Notes under the pieces: model-generated
Told to the model about the DNA's origin: nothing
What the model saw: only the letters and a program-made list of their open reading frames with translations
Databases searched by the model: none
Position numbers and translations under genes: made by a program
Shown here: piece after piece, positions 1 to 14,365 of the stretch
Numbering within the stretch: position 1 is the stretch's first letter
Layout: every line of letters starts with the position of its first letter
Source of the DNA: Bryopsis sp. KO-2023
Lineage: Eukaryota > Chlorophyta > Ulvophyceae > Bryopsidales > Bryopsidaceae
Direction of reading: 5' to 3'
Assembly (NCBI GenBank): GCA_030272585.1
Contig: BSYQ01000008.1
Coordinates: 1,488,001-1,552,000 of the forward strand
Length of the DNA stretch: 64,000 nt

Positions 1-3000
1 CAGCAGTTGGGCGCCTTCGAGTGGATCCATGTGCTCCACAAGGATTTCCCATTCCCCGAGCTCAGACAGCAAAGTCCGCATTTTCTCCCCACTCATGTGT
101 TGGCAAGCAGACCGCATCATTTCTTTGTCCTCTGAAATATGATATTTCCCCACCCCCCAAAGAAAAATAAACTTAAAATCACAAGGGAAAAGAGGAGAAG
201 TGAACTGGAGGTTTTTTGTGCTTTTTTTCGTACACTGAATGGATTCAGGCAAAAATGAACAATAAGAAAACCCTTCAAGATCACCTCATTGTTTAGAGCA
301 TTTTTGATGATGTTTGGGTATATCTAAAAAAAAAGAAAGAAAAAAAAGAAAAAAAAACTTCGCACAGCATGTGCATCAAAGGAGACTATTTTTATTTCCG
401 TGTACATGTGCCAATTCTGCTTACTGTTTTTCTGAGAACCATAAAAAATGGTGTCGGCGATTCTCTGCTTCGTGTTGCCGTCCAGTCTGACTTGGTGGGC
501 CCCGTTCAGAATGCGAAATGCCTCCTTGTAATTTTTCTTTTTCTTGTTTTTGCAAACATGAAGCTTGCAAGCTTCCGCCAGCAAACCCAGCTTCTCACAA
601 ATATCAGCAGCCATCCCTGGGCACAAAAAGCAAAAATAAACATTAAAAAAAAAGAAAAAGCATGCAACGCATGAAATAAAACTATATAATGCAATGCACA
701 TAGAAAATAATATCGCCTGCGCTGCCGTGGACCAAATTCGTCGAAAAACAAGAAAAAACAAAACAAAAAAAAACATGGATATGAATCGAGCACATGACTG
801 ACTGGTTGGTTGAATCTCTTGTATTTAATTTTTTTTCTCACCTGTTAGGAAAAGTTCAAAAAAACAACACGAAAAAGCACATGATCAAAGGGGACCTTAA
901 CAGGCTAAGCTCATTTCAAGTGGCGATTCCCTGGTAGCTTTTTTTTCTTTTTTTACTTTTTTTTTTTCTTTGAGCTCACCATATTCTTTCGCTTTGATGT
1001 ACATATCCTTGGCTCTCTGCGGCAAATCGAGTTGCGTATAAATAGCCGCTGAACGGAGAGGCTCGGAGGAATGTGAAAAAGCAGCGCTTGCCCGCATAAT
1101 CCACTTTTTGACCGTGCTTCCATCAACCTCAATTGCTCTTTCATAATTCGAGCAAGCCATCATCAGCTTGTATCCAGCCTGCGTTTAAATTTATCGAAAA
1201 GAAAAAAAAAGCGAATGACAAGGCTGCACTTGGGGGAAAAACAATAAAAAATGCCTTGTGTAAGAAATTCTTCGCAATGGTGTCGTTGCTTCATATATAT
1301 ATATATATATTTTTTCCCCCTCTCAACCCTTTTCTCACCTCACTGTACACCCTCTTCTTTTCTTTGTCAGACTTTTCATGAGCTGCTTTCTGAATCAAAA
1401 CCTGAAAATGCAAAAAACAAAACAAAAAACACTAGAAAAAAAAAATAAAAAAAAATTGGTTCATTCCAAAAAAACAGGAAAATAAGTGGAGGGCCACGCA
1501 ACAGCTTAATTTCTCAGAAAAGAAAATGGCTAACCTGAGCGTGGGCTACCAGACTCCACACAGGATCCTTGGCACTCTCGAAACATCTCAAAGCAAGCTC
1601 GAAGCTTCGATTGTCCATGAAATTTTTTCCCCTGGCCACCCAGTCCTCAGGCTTGCTCGCGGGTTTCGACAGCACCAAAGTGGAGTCCTTGGAGCCTGCT
1701 TTCGTCATGAGCTTGGCCAACCCCAGCCTTTGCAAGAAATGAAAAAACGGAGCCCGTTTTTCTGGATCAGAATCGAAGAACACCAGGTTGCTCTTGGCAC
1801 GGGTGACGGCCGTGTAGAGATGCTTCAGCTCTTCGCACAGCAGGATGTGGCGATTGCCGTCGAATTTTTCGCATCGCAGGTACCCTTGCATGGCTTTGTC
1901 CAGCTGATGGAAAAAAAAATTAAAAAAAAAATACCATGATTTAATATGAATAAATCAATGGTTCTCAAAGGGTACAGATCACAAAAAAAAAAAGAAAATA
2001 ATTATATAAACAAATTATTTTATATATACATTTTAATTTGAATTTTCTTTAATTTTCATACTTGAAAAAATTAACATGTTGAGCAAAAGTGATAGATTGA
2101 TTAAAACGCACCTCACTGGCATCGAAGGGTGTCAAATCATCTCCTTCAGATTCTTTGTCTTTCAGATAGCTCATGAGCACTCGCCATTCGCGGCCGAGCG
2201 CCGGGGAGTCTTTGAAAAAGTCCACTATGAAGACATCATCAAACTCCAAACCCTTGGCTTGAGGAATGGTGAGGATCAGTGCGCTCTCTTGAATGATCTC
2301 CGGCAAGTTTTCAAAGCCATCCTTGTTGCGGACGAGGATAGCTTGGTGGGCTCCAAATTGAACCTGGGGGAAAAAGAAAAAGACAAAAAGCAAATCAATT
2401 TTATACATATTTTCACATATTAAAAAACCCAGAAAAGTCAGGAGAAGAAGAAGAAAAAATTGTGTGTTATTTTCTTTTCAGTTTTCAGTTTTTTGGGGGG
2501 CTTGCGGACCTCAGAATCGCTTGCGCTGCCAGAGGCGATCAGGAGATTGAGGATATCCTGAGGATTTTTGTTTTCCATGAGATATGGCTCAGGTCCTCTG
2601 AAAAAAGCGCTCTCTCTGGGCAGCTGGTCCATAAACTGCGGGAAATAATTGCCAAGCAGATCCACGATGCTGCATGCGACGTTCAATATGCCTGCCACCC
2701 ACAAGAATATCAAACAGGAAGCCCACGTTTAAAAAAAATAAAAATAGAAAAATCAGGAAAAAATTAATTTAATTTCGGTGTGGCCGTCACAAAGGTCTCC
2801 TGAGAAAAATGAAGAAGAAGAGGATGCACGCAAAAAAAAAACTTGGAGAAAAAAGGAAAAGAGAAGGAGAAACCATGCCCACCTGAGTGAGTTCTATAGT
2901 TGACCAGGAGGCTCTTGATCTGGGGCTTCCCCACTTTCTGTTTGCGCAGTTCAGCTTCCTCGAAGAAAAGCGTTCTGATGTCGTCAAAACGAAAACCCAC

Positions 3001-6000
3001 GCCTCTGGAAATGGTCTGGCAAGTGTCGCCACAATAGAACAGACAATTGGGATCGCTCGCAACCCTGCACATCGCATTTTGACACACTCAGCTTTCATGC
3101 TCGATATTTTTTATTTTCTTCTTTTTTGGGTGGGGGTAATCGTTTTAAGGGGAAAAAAACCACATGTTTATTACTTTCTCATATTAACTATATATTTTGT
3201 CATATAGATACCTCAAGTCAAGCAGGAGCTCTGCTTGGGTGAAATCCTGGACCTCGTCTCGGAAAATGTTGTGTATTTTGGTTCCGTTGTAGCCGTCTTT
3301 TTTGATCTGGCGATAGATGTGTCCGACCAGATCGGTCGTGTGGTACAACCACTTTCGCTTCATCACTCTTTTATACTCTTGGAAAACCTCGTACACTTTC
3401 TCCCTCAGATCTTGCGAATAGTTGGGAGCCCTTTTCTTGCCAACCTGCAAAAAGGAAAAAAAAATAAAAATTAAATCATGCAGAAGTTTTTCTTCTTCTT
3501 CTTCTTTTTATCGACAAATAGGTGGAAAAATGAAAGCGAAACATCAAATCGACGTATACCTCTTTTTTTGTGGATTAAAAAAAAAAAGAAGAAGAGACAA
3601 TTGAATTTTACCTTGAGATATCCTTCCAGGGAGAGGTGTCCCTCCTCGCATTGGAGAGCTTCGGAGCTGCCTTTGATGTACGACCAGATTTCTTGAACCA
3701 CCAAGGATGGGGTAAGATCTTTGAAATGACCCTTGTTCGAAATTCTCGGCCAAATTTCTTGCTTGAAAATCTGCAAGCCAAGGAAAACCAAAAAACAAAA
3801 CACTCAATGAGCTCAATTTTGTTTTTAAAAATTTCAAGATCGATCATGATTCTTTTTGCCACGTGCTCTGCAAAGTACAAAACATGGATAAAGTTTTCAA
3901 CTAAAAAAGAACTTGCTGTTCTAATTGTATCATTTTTTATCGTATCACTCACATCGTAAGTCAAATGAACCCTCTGCCTGGATTTCTTAACGGAATTGTG
4001 CAGCTTCTCCCCAGCTTCCCCATTCTCGCCCTCCCCCTCCTCCATCTCAGCCTCCCCAGAAAACTCATCATCAGAATCGCACTCGTCCAGGGAAACCAGC
4101 AGCCCCATTCCATCCAGATCGTCCAGAATCTCGTCCCCACCATTGTGCATCAGGGTCCCATCTTCTTTTCGGGGGAAAAAAGGCTCCTGCAGGGTGCCAT
4201 CCAGCATTCGAAGGAATTGATGGGTGGTGAGAAACAGAGGAAAAGCCGCCGAAGGGATGTCCCGAAATGGCCGGAACGGATAGGCATTTTTCCCGAGGTC
4301 AATCACATGCTGCAGCTGATCCTTCGAAAGAACGGCGGCCTGGAGCTTGCGAAATGTTTTTTCCACCTGTTTTTTTTACGGGAAAAAAAGTTGAGAAAAA
4401 GGAAAAATGTAACGATCAGACCATCCTCAAATTTGGGGATGGTGGAAAAACGGGAAGATGAAGATTGATCGAAACACTGAAACCTACTTGTTCCTTCAGA
4501 GTTGCACTGGCTGTCAGAAAGACTTGATGGTAAGGATCCTCCCTGTGCTTTTGAGATGCCAGCCACTGGGCCCACATTCTGTAAACGGCACAGGTGGTTT
4601 TCCCAGTTCCGCTTCGGCCCACCAAAATAATGGATTTTGGCGAAGAAGGGGACATTTCGATGATCTCTTTTTCAGCAGGGGACACTTTGAAAGGGAAATC
4701 GACGTTGCGGTCGCCCAGCCCATCCAGAATACACTTCACCTGCATCCATCCAGAAAACACACACACTCACAACCTCCCCCCCTAAAGAAAAGGAGCTTTC
4801 ATTGGGAAAGTCGCAACTCAAAAAAGCAAGCAAAAAAAAACAGTAAGATACGAACATTTATCGAATCTTTAAAAAATCCTCTATCTTTTCAAAACCTCCT
4901 GTCTGAACAATCTTTGGTTTTAATCGAATCGATGAAGCAGCCCCACTCACCATAGCGGTCCCAATGGTGTGAAATTTCAGCAAATTGAATGTGTCTTCCC
5001 CAGCGTTGGTCGGCACCATCAAATCCACGGCTTCCTCCATGCACGGCACGTGCTGCTTTTTCTCATTTCCAGGGTTATTGTTTCTGTTCTTTTCACTGTC
5101 GATGAGTTTGTATTGCCTGGGGATCCTGGGTTTGAGGATTCTGTCAGAATAAGGGAGCTCTGGGCTGACCGCCACTAGTTTTGGTTTTGTCAAAATGTAT
5201 CCGCTGTGTTCGTAGCTGGTTTGGATTCGGAGCAACGCTTTTTCGTAGCGTCTGTGGATCAAGGTCACCACCTGCGAATAAAGTTAAAGGAGAAAAAAAT
5301 TCAGGCATGTCAAAGTTAACTTGAAAAAGTTATGCTAAGCTTCATATACAGTAAAAAGGTTTTGTTTAAAAAAAATCTGAAAAGAAATATAGAAATAGTC
5401 ATGATAAAAAAAGAAAAAATTAATTAATCAGTGTTCGCCTGTGTGTTATTCTTTTCTTTCTGAGGAATGACTGGTCAAATACCTATTTTCTCCTTATCTT
5501 TCGAGCCCCAAAAAATATGTAAATACATATGTTTACATTTTAAATAAATAATGATTATATATATTAATTATAAATAATATAATTCTCCCCTGCCCTTTAA
5601 TCATTTGGTTCTAGAATCTCAATGATGGCACTACAATCGCCGACTTACCCACACACGAACGATGTCCATGTACTGGCCTTTATCCTCATCGAAATCGACA
5701 CAGATTTCGAAGATGATTCTGCCGGATTTATTGATTTTGATTTTCCACATTTCGATGGATTGCAGCTGCTTGTCTTGAAAATTGAACCGTGTCGCTTTTC
5801 CCTCGCCCCGAATCTGCCATTTCCCTTGTCCAATCTGACACAGAAGCTTCCATACTTTTCTTCGATTGCGTCTAAACAAAAAAATAGAAAGAAATGAATT
5901 CGATAAAAAACAAGAACCAATCGATCGCTCCTTTGCATAGTGAACGGGATGCATGGGGGTTTTCAGCTTCAAAATATCTTTAAATTTTTTTTTTCAAATT

Positions 6001-9000
6001 TTTTCCAACAAAATTCCATTTTTTTTCCAGAAATTGTCCTCCTCTGGAAGAAAAAAAAACACACACACGGCAAAATACAAAAACGTACGACAGACGATTT
6101 CCAAACTTACTCATCCATCTCAGCCCAACCGTCCCTCGCCTCCTTCGTGATCTGCATCCCCCATGGCAGACTGTCCGGCAAAGTGTAATGAAAATCGCCC
6201 CCTCCCTCCCCCACCTCCTCGATCTCATCCATTTGCTGCTCGTCCATTTCGGCGCCCTCCTCGTCCAAATCGCTTCCATCCTCCCCCAGCCCCCCTTCGA
6301 CCATTTCCCCCACCACCCCCCTGATCTCTGCCCTGACTTCCTCCGAATCCGAGTCTGTTCCCTCATTTTCCAGCATTTTTTGCCTCTCTTTAGCAAGCTT
6401 TTTGGCATCCGAGATCAGGGATTTCGCCCTTTCGATCGCTCTTTGCAATTTCCTGTCCCGATTTTTTTTGGTTTCTGAAGCAGGGACGAGCTCCTCCATG
6501 ACAGACACAGGCTTGGGTAAAGGCTCCACTGCTTCCTCTTGTTTCGGCTTGATGGGTGTTTCGGATGGGGGACCGGAGCCTGGTGGGGTCTCAGGGGGAT
6601 GCTTTCGCTCAACTGGCGAAAGGGGAAGAAGAAGAAGAAAAAAAAGCACACAAAAGGCAAAAAGGAAGAAGCCAGTCAGATTCAGATGTGATTCTCTCAG
6701 AAACCAGCTTTCGTATTAACCCTCCACAGCAAAACAACGTCCTGTTTTCAAACACAACAAACTGCTGGGTGATGCCCGGGACAAATCAAACCTGGTGGAT
6801 CCTCTTGGGCGACTTTTTCCACCTCCTGTTCCACAGCAGGCTCGGCCTCCACCGCTTCCGAATCCTTCTTCTGCTGGCATTCCGATCTGATTGCCGCCAG
6901 CAGCTTCTTCATCGATTTGTTCAGTTTTGCTGGACAGTGCCCATCCTTGTTCGCCACATCGATCAACTCCGGTGCTCGTGAGGCTACCAAACGTGCCAAT
7001 TCCCTCTTTATGGTCGAATTCTTGACATTGCATGCGAAATGCAGGGGGGTGTTTCCTTGCCAATCCACCACATCGAGACGGGCACCGTTTTCCAGCAGGA
7101 ATTCCACGGCCTCGACGGAGGCGGTGGCGATTGCCCGATGGATTACGTGGGCCCCTCCGTTGGTGATGGTTGTGTCTTGAGAATTGATCTTAGCCCCCAG
7201 GCGGACCACCTCTTTGATGAAATCGAAATTGCTCCGAGCGTCCCCGATGATCGCATGCAATTCGCACTGAAACGAATCCAGCCCTGAGCGAATAACCCCA
7301 CTTTCGATCAGGATCCCAACATTTCAGGGAGAAAAAAAAACCACTAAGCTGTTTAAAATTTCATTTTAAAAAAACACTAGGCTAATTTTAACTTTATTTA
7401 TAAAAATATTAAGCTATTTGAAATTCAATTTTTAAAAAACTAAGCTAACTGTAATTTAATTTTAAGAAAACTAAGTTATTTTTAACTTCAGTTTCTTATC
7501 TTTTACCTTTGCAGTGCTTTTTCAAAATTGTGACCGCCAGGAGAGACTGAGAATTGACGGCCAGTTGATACAAAATTTCGAGCTCCTTTTGTGACTGTTG
7601 CTCCTTGATCAGAATTTCATGAGCGTGCGTTTTTACAAAAGATTCCAAAAGCACCGAATGGTCCCCCGCCAAGTCCAGCGACAATGCCCTCATTATATCC
7701 TGGAAAAAAAAGTCGAAAAACAATCTTGGAAAAACTCCAAAAAAAACTGACATCGCCCTTGGAAGGTGATCTGGGAAGCTTGATTCCATGCAAAGAGCAT
7801 CCTGGTGTCAAAAATTATGCTATATTGAAATTTGGGGGGGGGGGGGGGTGTTTTTTCTTAGAGGGGGGGTGCAACTACATCAAGGCTAAGAAAGCCCAAG
7901 TACCTGCTGCCACCTCAAATGACTAATGCTCTTATTGCCTTTATTCTTTTTCTTTTAATTAAATATAAGGAAGCATATATACAAAATATATATATATGTG
8001 TGTGTATATGTGCAAAATTCGGACCTGGGGTTTCCACTGAGCGATGATCGCATTCACCAGGGCTTGTCTTTTTTTCGTTTTCGACCGTACGATGTTGACC
8101 AGTGGGCATTCTTTGTTTTTGTCTACGGTCAAAACGGAGGCCCCCCATCCGAGGAAAGCTTCGGCAATTTCAAACCATCCGTTCCTGACCACCAGATGAA
8201 GAACGGTGGCTCCTTCAAAAATCAAACAAAAACAAAAGTATTTAACAAAAAAATAAAGGAGGGTTGGAAAACAAATTCAAAAGTGGAGTTTTTTTTGTTT
8301 TTTTGTTTTTGTTTTTTGTTTTTTTGGGGGGGGGGGGATTTACACTTTCGAAAACGCACACAAGATCAATTGAAGAATTCCGACGATGAAATGCAATGTG
8401 GCAAATTCATACCTTTGGAGTCTTTGACGTTGAGCTGGGCTTCCGAAGGGGGACGCGCAGTGAGGCGTTTCAAAAAGAGCCTTGCCATCTGGAGGTTTTG
8501 CTTTTGTGCTGCAAAGTGAAACGGAGTGACTCTTTTGCATTCCTTCATGGGGTACGCTCCGAACCTCACCAGCATTTCGCACAAGCAATCGGTGTTTCTG
8601 ATTACCGTCTGCATCAGGGAGGAAAAGAAAAAAAAACAACAGCTAAAAACAACGTGAAATAAAATCCCTTGTTTTTTCCCATCTTAATGAAACAAAAGAG
8701 AAAAAAGAATAGCACCAAAAAAAGTTATGTCTGATTTTGTGGGCACGTCGCTTCTCCAGAAATTATTCAAAAACATTTCCAATCAACAAAATGGATTTTC
8801 ACAGGCACACCCTCCAAAAAAATTATATTATTTATTTAATTAATTACTTAATTAATCAATCAATATATGAAAGTCATACCATTCACTTGCATGGGCCTCA
8901 TGGGCTTCCAGCCTCGATGCATAACATTTGAATATTTAATTAACTTGAAAATATGTATATATTTTTTTTCCAATTAACCCCAAAATGAAAGGGTCACAAA

Positions 9001-10420
9001 CGAAGCAACCGCTACATACGATTACACTCGTACATACAAATCCAGGATCCTATTTTTCAATTCATACAAGAATTTTTTATTTTTTTTATTTTTTTTGGCT
9101 CACCCCATCTTGAAGCAGCACGTCTTTGGATTGCATCAAAAACATCAAAGGTGTGACCCCACTTTTTTTGTCCACCTCGTCGATCATGGACTTTCCCATG
9201 ATCTCCACCATCCGCCTAAAAGTCTGAAAGGTGACGGGTTGCTTCAACGCCATTATCAGCGGGTTGTTATTCCTCAGCTTGAAAGGATGCAGGGGGGCAT
9301 TAGGCTGCTGGACACACCTGTCCAGAATTACTTCCACCAAATTCGAGTTTCCGCTCCTAAAGAGAAAAACACATTACAAAAAGCGGTCGCATCAAGTTTA
9401 AGTTTTCATTATATTTCTTTTTGTTTAATCGACCAAACCGAAAGGGTTTTTTCATGCTCTTTTTTTTCTTTCTGTTTTCGCGTCCAGATTCTATTCTGCC
9501 TTTTTTTTCCTTACAAAATTTGATGCTGTTTTAACCATGGTGGTTCACTTTTCGTTTTCATTTTTTCATTCCTGATTATTTTTTCTTTTTCTTTTTTTTT
9601 TCTTCTTCTTTTTTTTTTCACTCCAAATTTTTGGGGTGACAGTGCTTTCTCTTTTTCAAAAGGATTCGATGTGATGAAAAGATCCACCATGAGTTTTGTG
9701 GTGGTGTTTTTTTTTATATTATTTTTTTTTCTCCACTTACATAATCGTATGTTCCAGAATGGTATGACCATTGTACGTAACGCAAAACCAGTTGGTGCCC
9801 GAATAATGCGAAAGAATTTCAAATTTCACAAGATCTTCCTGCATGACCGGGGGCTCCGTGTGTGCTGCAAATAAACAAACAAACAGTTTAAAGGGTGGTC
9901 AATCCTGGCTCCTTGAAGGAAAGAAATTTCAAAAAGAAGTGGCCGAAAAATTCCCCACCAGCTGAAAGAAGAGAAAAGAACCGGTGATTCAAAAGAAAGC
10001 ATCCGCGGAAGACCTTTCATCAAAATACTCGTTTACATTTGAGCAAGCGACATTGAGGGAAAGGTTTTAATATGTATACACATATATATAAGCCTAATGT
10101 AAATTAAACATTCATTCATTCATATATATATTTCAGAAATCCTCCAAGTTTGCTTCTCTTTTTTTTTCCCAGCAAAACACAATTTATATATATATTTTTT
10201 TTTTGGGGGGGGGAACAATAATAAAGCTATTCGGGAGAAATCAATTGCCACCTTTCGCGAGGTCCCACATCATTTCTTCAGACAATCTCCTCATCAAGTC
10301 TCGATGCTCAGCAACCAAAATGTCTCCATCCAATGGGCTGCCTTGTGCAGTAAGCAAATCTGACCTTATCAAAGCAAGCGCTTGCCTCTCCCTAGCAATC
10401 CTCAAAATCGTCACACTCAG

Positions 10421-10456
<36 letters not shown>

Positions 10457-10868
10457 TGAATTGAAATGAAATGATTTCACAAAAGGCCACGAGGCGGAGT
10501 GCAGCCCGTTCACGGAAATTTGTAATAGGCTATATAAATGCATATATATTTCATTTGATGTTGAGATGGATGAAAAAATTGGAAGGAGGAAAACAAGGGG
10601 CTGGGGGAAAAGCATCCGACAGAGACTGCTTAGTCATCCCGAGGTTCAGCCAGGTTGTTCTGGAGCTTTTGCTGCAATGAATCGGACCACCTTGGGCCAG
10701 ATGAGACAAACTCTGCAAGAATATTGTGTTTTCTTAATTTTTATCTTTTTTGTTACATAATGTGATTAGCTGTGTCAGTCATACGCACTTTTCGAGTTCG
10801 AGGCGGAGCTCCTCCGGTTCGCCATGGATCAAAGCGAAGCGCAAACCATCGAATCCACTCCCATCCAT
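1..10868 (-). CDS. TRANK1-like ankyrin / UvrD-type helicase / TPR-like protein, 3' end outside window
   Basis: I assembled 22 or 23 exons on the minus strand. From 5' to 3' they are 10868-10785 (tentative), about 10400-10252, 9864-9741, 9356-9104, 8608-8413, 8212-8025, 7699-7507, 7283-6792, 6612-6111, 5871-5649, 5271-4951, 4739-4488, 4366-3953, 3770-3612, 3444-3212, 3064-2883, 2691-2510, 2363-2112, 1903-1535, 1401-1339, 1178-980, 616-425 and 131-1. From 9864 onward every junction keeps phase. The N-terminal half carries ankyrin-like repeats (for example GNTPLHFACN near 7040) and an acidic linker (6.1-6.6 kb). The second half is a UvrD-like superfamily 1 helicase: Walker A GRSGTGKTT (about 4600), DEVQDFTQAEL (motif II, about 3250), GDTCQTI (III), NYRTHS (IV), PQAKGLEFDDV (V) and YTAVTRAKSNL (VI). 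TPR-like helices follow. The layout matches TRANK1 and plant UvrD-like proteins; the substrate is unknown. The two most 5' exons are uncertain. Confidence 0.85.
10421..10449. repeat. (AT)n microsatellite
   Basis: An uninterrupted AT dinucleotide tract of about 29 bases lies just 5' (on the minus strand) of a tentative TRANK1-like exon and is followed by a T-run. A similar shorter AT tract lies near 1293-1310. Confidence 0.9.
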
Positions 10869-11942
10869 CTTTGCATTTCCCTTAAGAGAAAAAAAAACCC
10901 AAAACCAAACTCAAACCATTTCAAAAATTAAACAAAGAGTGAAAAAAAAAAATTGAAAAAAATCAAGGTTTACGACCCAGAGCATCGAAATTGATTTATC
11001 CTGGCAGATCTATCATCGGCATGGGTCGTCGCATTGTCGAAATTCGCAGTCGGAATCGAATATTTCGAACGAAGCCAATCGGATTGGAAAAACAATTAAA
11101 CGAAAGTGGTACCCTTGGCCTTGGCACTCTCCGCACACTAACTTCTCAAATCGCCAAACCGTCCGCGATCGATTTAATCGCTAGGGTCGGTGCATCCATG
11201 CTTTTACGATGGCCTGATGCGACCTGAGTCTACCACTTCCATCGTGCAAGCCACGTGGATTCAGCACCCCCCCCCCTCCACCCTTCGCAATGATTTCCCC
11301 CCAACCTTTCCCATCACTTCGAAGGAGTTTAACGTACCGGGAATGAAAAGAAGTGCCGAGGTAAGGCCAGCTACGAGGTTCTGCTGCTTCGGGGTTGTTC
11401 CAAAGCGTGGGATGGGTTTGACACCTCACGATAACGAGGGTGCCTTTGTACACGCGCGTGTTTGGGAAAGCCAGGCTATCAAAGTCCAGGTCGCCGAGCA
11501 CACGTATGCATATATATCGACGTTGTCGCGTCCCCGTGTTTCACACGGTTATGACTGTGTTCCGCCGCCGTCGTGACTCATCGCTTTGAAGTGTTTCGAT
11601 TGCCCTGAGTCGTCCAACCGCCGCTTTCATAAACCGTCAAAAGCACACCTGGAAAGTCTCAATCCCGACAAACACCGTTCTCTGGCGAACGCCGCCGTTT
11701 CAGGACGGCAAAGGTGGGGGTTGGGCCGTCATCAGCCGTTGAAAACGATCCACGTGACTCAAAGGCAGCACTTGCTGATCAAATTTGCGTTTCCTTGCTT
11801 ACGAATCAAATCTCGGGGTCATTTCGCAATCTCCCACTCTCAGTTTTAAATCGTCGAAGGCATTTTGAAACCTTACCGAACGAAAACAGAAACGTGTTTC
11901 GATCTCAGATTATCGCAGCATCGCGGCGGCGAAGTTCGCGTA
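10869..11942. promoter_or_regulatory. Divergent intergenic region / shared promoter
   Basis: This stretch of about 1.07 kb separates the start of the leftward TRANK1-like gene from the start of the rightward THUMP gene. From about 10,970 it has balanced base composition with many CpGs, unlike the homopolymer-rich introns. That would suit a bidirectional promoter with 5' UTRs. A T-tract ending in CTTAAG just 5' of the leftward ATG could be a 5' UTR splice acceptor. I see no supported coding exon or clear TATA box. Confidence 0.4.
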
Positions 11943-14365
11943 ATGGGTTCTAAAGGCAAAGGAAGATGGAGGCAAAACAAGGTTAGTTGCTTCAGGAGGT
12001 TGCTTTTGAGTTTTCAACTGCCCTCCCTACCCTCCCCCCCCCCTCCAAAAAAAAAGAGAAATAGAAATAAAAATAAAAAGAACAACAAATTTGGGGGGGG
12101 ATTGCTCTTTGCGTATTTATTTCTTTTTTTTTTTAAGAATCAGAAACATGGGGAGGATTCACACTGCAAAGGAAGAGGCATGTGGAGCGGGCAAATGATT
12201 TTCTATGTTTTCACAATGGAGTTCATCACCATGCTTTTTTCTTCCCCCACTCAGCCCCCCCTTGAAGAAAAAAAATGAAAAAAAGTGGAATAAAATTTGA
12301 ATGAGCATTTTATCTATCGCTCAGGGAGAGCTTTTGTGTAATGCATATGCAGGGAAGTGGCAATGGCCCCTCTGTGCCAAAAAATGCTAAGGGCGTGCTT
12401 GTTACTTTCGAACCTACCTTTGAAAGGCCGGCAATTAGGGAGGCAATGGATGTTCTAACCTCGGTAACTCCGACTCTCACGGGTCACTCTTTCACCTATC
12501 ATAAAACTAAACTATGTTTTTGACATGAATGTATCCATGTATGTATATTCATTTGAATTTGTATGTTCAAAAAAAAAAAAAGAAAAACGCCTAATTTTCG
12601 AAAAACATAGACTATTGCTTATCGCATTCACACCAGGATATTGGAAACGAAAAATGCCCAGAAAAAAGAAAGAAAATAAATGTGTTGGGATGTGTGGACC
12701 TATCGACGCTTCTAATAGATTGATTGATGTTGCCTTGGGCATTTGTGATTATTTATTTATTACTTTACTTTTTTTTTCCTGTCAGTGTTGTGAAGAGCTT
12801 TCCAGCAGCACAGAAAAAAGTTGCCAGGATGCTGCAGATCAGTGCGATGCCAGCAAAGCTTTGGAGGAGGAGTTGAAAGAGCTGAGGGGGGGAAGCCAAT
12901 CTCCACTGGTCTGTCATGAAACCAACGCCAACGGGACTGTATTCATCGGCTTCAAAGATGGATATGGTGTGTTCGTCAAGTGAGGACCGGCCATTCAGAC
13001 CCCCTTTTGCTCAAAAAAGATTTTCAAAAAAAGGAACAAAATTCGTGGAAAAATCCCCCCAGTTTTGCTTTGAAAGCGGTTGAAAAAGGGCAAATAAAAA
13101 TGACTTTTTACGATTTTTGTTTTCCAGGAAAGCGAAAAATAGCAGCGGATTCTTGATTCTTGAGTCATGCTTTTCTGATGGATGTGTCGCTGAGGATTTT
13201 CTTAATTTTTTTTTTCTGCTGGTGATGTCAGATGGACCTGGCCCCATAGAGCTGGTTCAGCACATTCTGGAAAAAGCTTTGGAGAGCGGGGTTTCACGGA
13301 CTAGGCGATGCATCAGGTTCTTGCCAGTGTTGTATTCTTGCAACAGCCAGTACGAAAACATCGAGGAAATGGGGAAGCTTCTGGTGGCGAAAGAATTCGA
13401 TTCGGGTAAGACCCCAATTACTAACACCCCCTCAAATAAAAGTAATAAAAAAAACTCCCAACCAACCGACCAACCAAAATCCTGCCTCTGAAAGAAGCAT
13501 GCCTAGAGTGTTGCAGTTTTCGAGTTTGCTGCAAGGGAATATTGAATGGGATCGTTGTCAGTTTCTCAATGAAGGATATCTGCATATAGTTTCCTTATGA
13601 AGCAACAAAAAAGTGATGGTGGTTCGTGTGTCGAGGGGGGAAGGGGGGGGGGTCGTAATATATATAATTTTTTTTTTTTTTGGCAATTTTCATTTCAACA
13701 CAGAGTTGCCACAAAAAACACAATCTAGCGAGAACGCTTCCTTTGGCTGGTTTCATGTTGGGGAAGGTAGGGAAATTAAAAATCGCAGAGATGACTGTGT
13801 GCTTTATTGTTGGAAACGAAAGTGTTGAGGATGTATCATTGATTTTTTAACAAAATCAGGTGAGAACGCGACGCCAGTGTCTTTCTCGGTGGAGCTGGAT
13901 AGGAGGTCTTTGCCCAGACTCAGTCGATCCCGGGTTATCGATGCATTCGCCACTCCCATCCCCCAACCCCCCCATTCCGTCGATTTGACCAACCCCTCCA
14001 AAGTCATCATCACTCAAGTGGTCCGGGACTCTTGCACGGCTGCAGTCATGGATGGGGCAGTGTTCAGGCGATTGAACAAATGCAACATCCGCGCATGCTG
14101 TGAGGCTTTCCAGAACTCGAAAGATGGGAAACCAGAGAAAGCAGGCAGCGATTGCCCTCAGGTGGAGACCTGCACGGGGGATGGTGCTAATGGAGGAAAC
14201 GAAACCGTAAACGGTGAAACTGAGGGTGGTGTGGAGGAAACAAAGCTAGGGGAGGGGGAAGTTTTGGGAAAACGGGGTCGAAGCGAAGATGGTGAAGCTT
14301 TGACGAGCCGAAAAGTCGCAGCTGTCGGTGATCAGAGGGATCGGAGTGTAACTGACAAAGTCTAG
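11943..14365 (+). CDS. THUMP-domain protein, TAN1/THUMPD1-like tRNA acetylation adapter
   Basis: Five exons keep frame: 11943-11981, 12353-12463, 12786-12966, 13232-13405 and 13860-14365, giving about 336 aa. The short basic first exon (MGSKGKGRWRQNK) resembles the start of THUMPD1/TAN1 proteins. A segment with KGVLVTFEPTFERPAIREA follows, then the THUMP core: IELVQHILEKALESG, CIRFLPVLYSC, and VDLTNPSKVIITQVVRDSC near the end of the fold. The C-terminal 80 or so residues are acidic and low in complexity, as in animal THUMPD1. In the known family this protein lets the NAT10/Kre33 acetyltransferase make N4-acetylcytidine at position 12 of tRNA-Leu and tRNA-Ser. The donor of exon 3 (GTGTGT) is the least certain junction. 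Confidence 0.8.
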
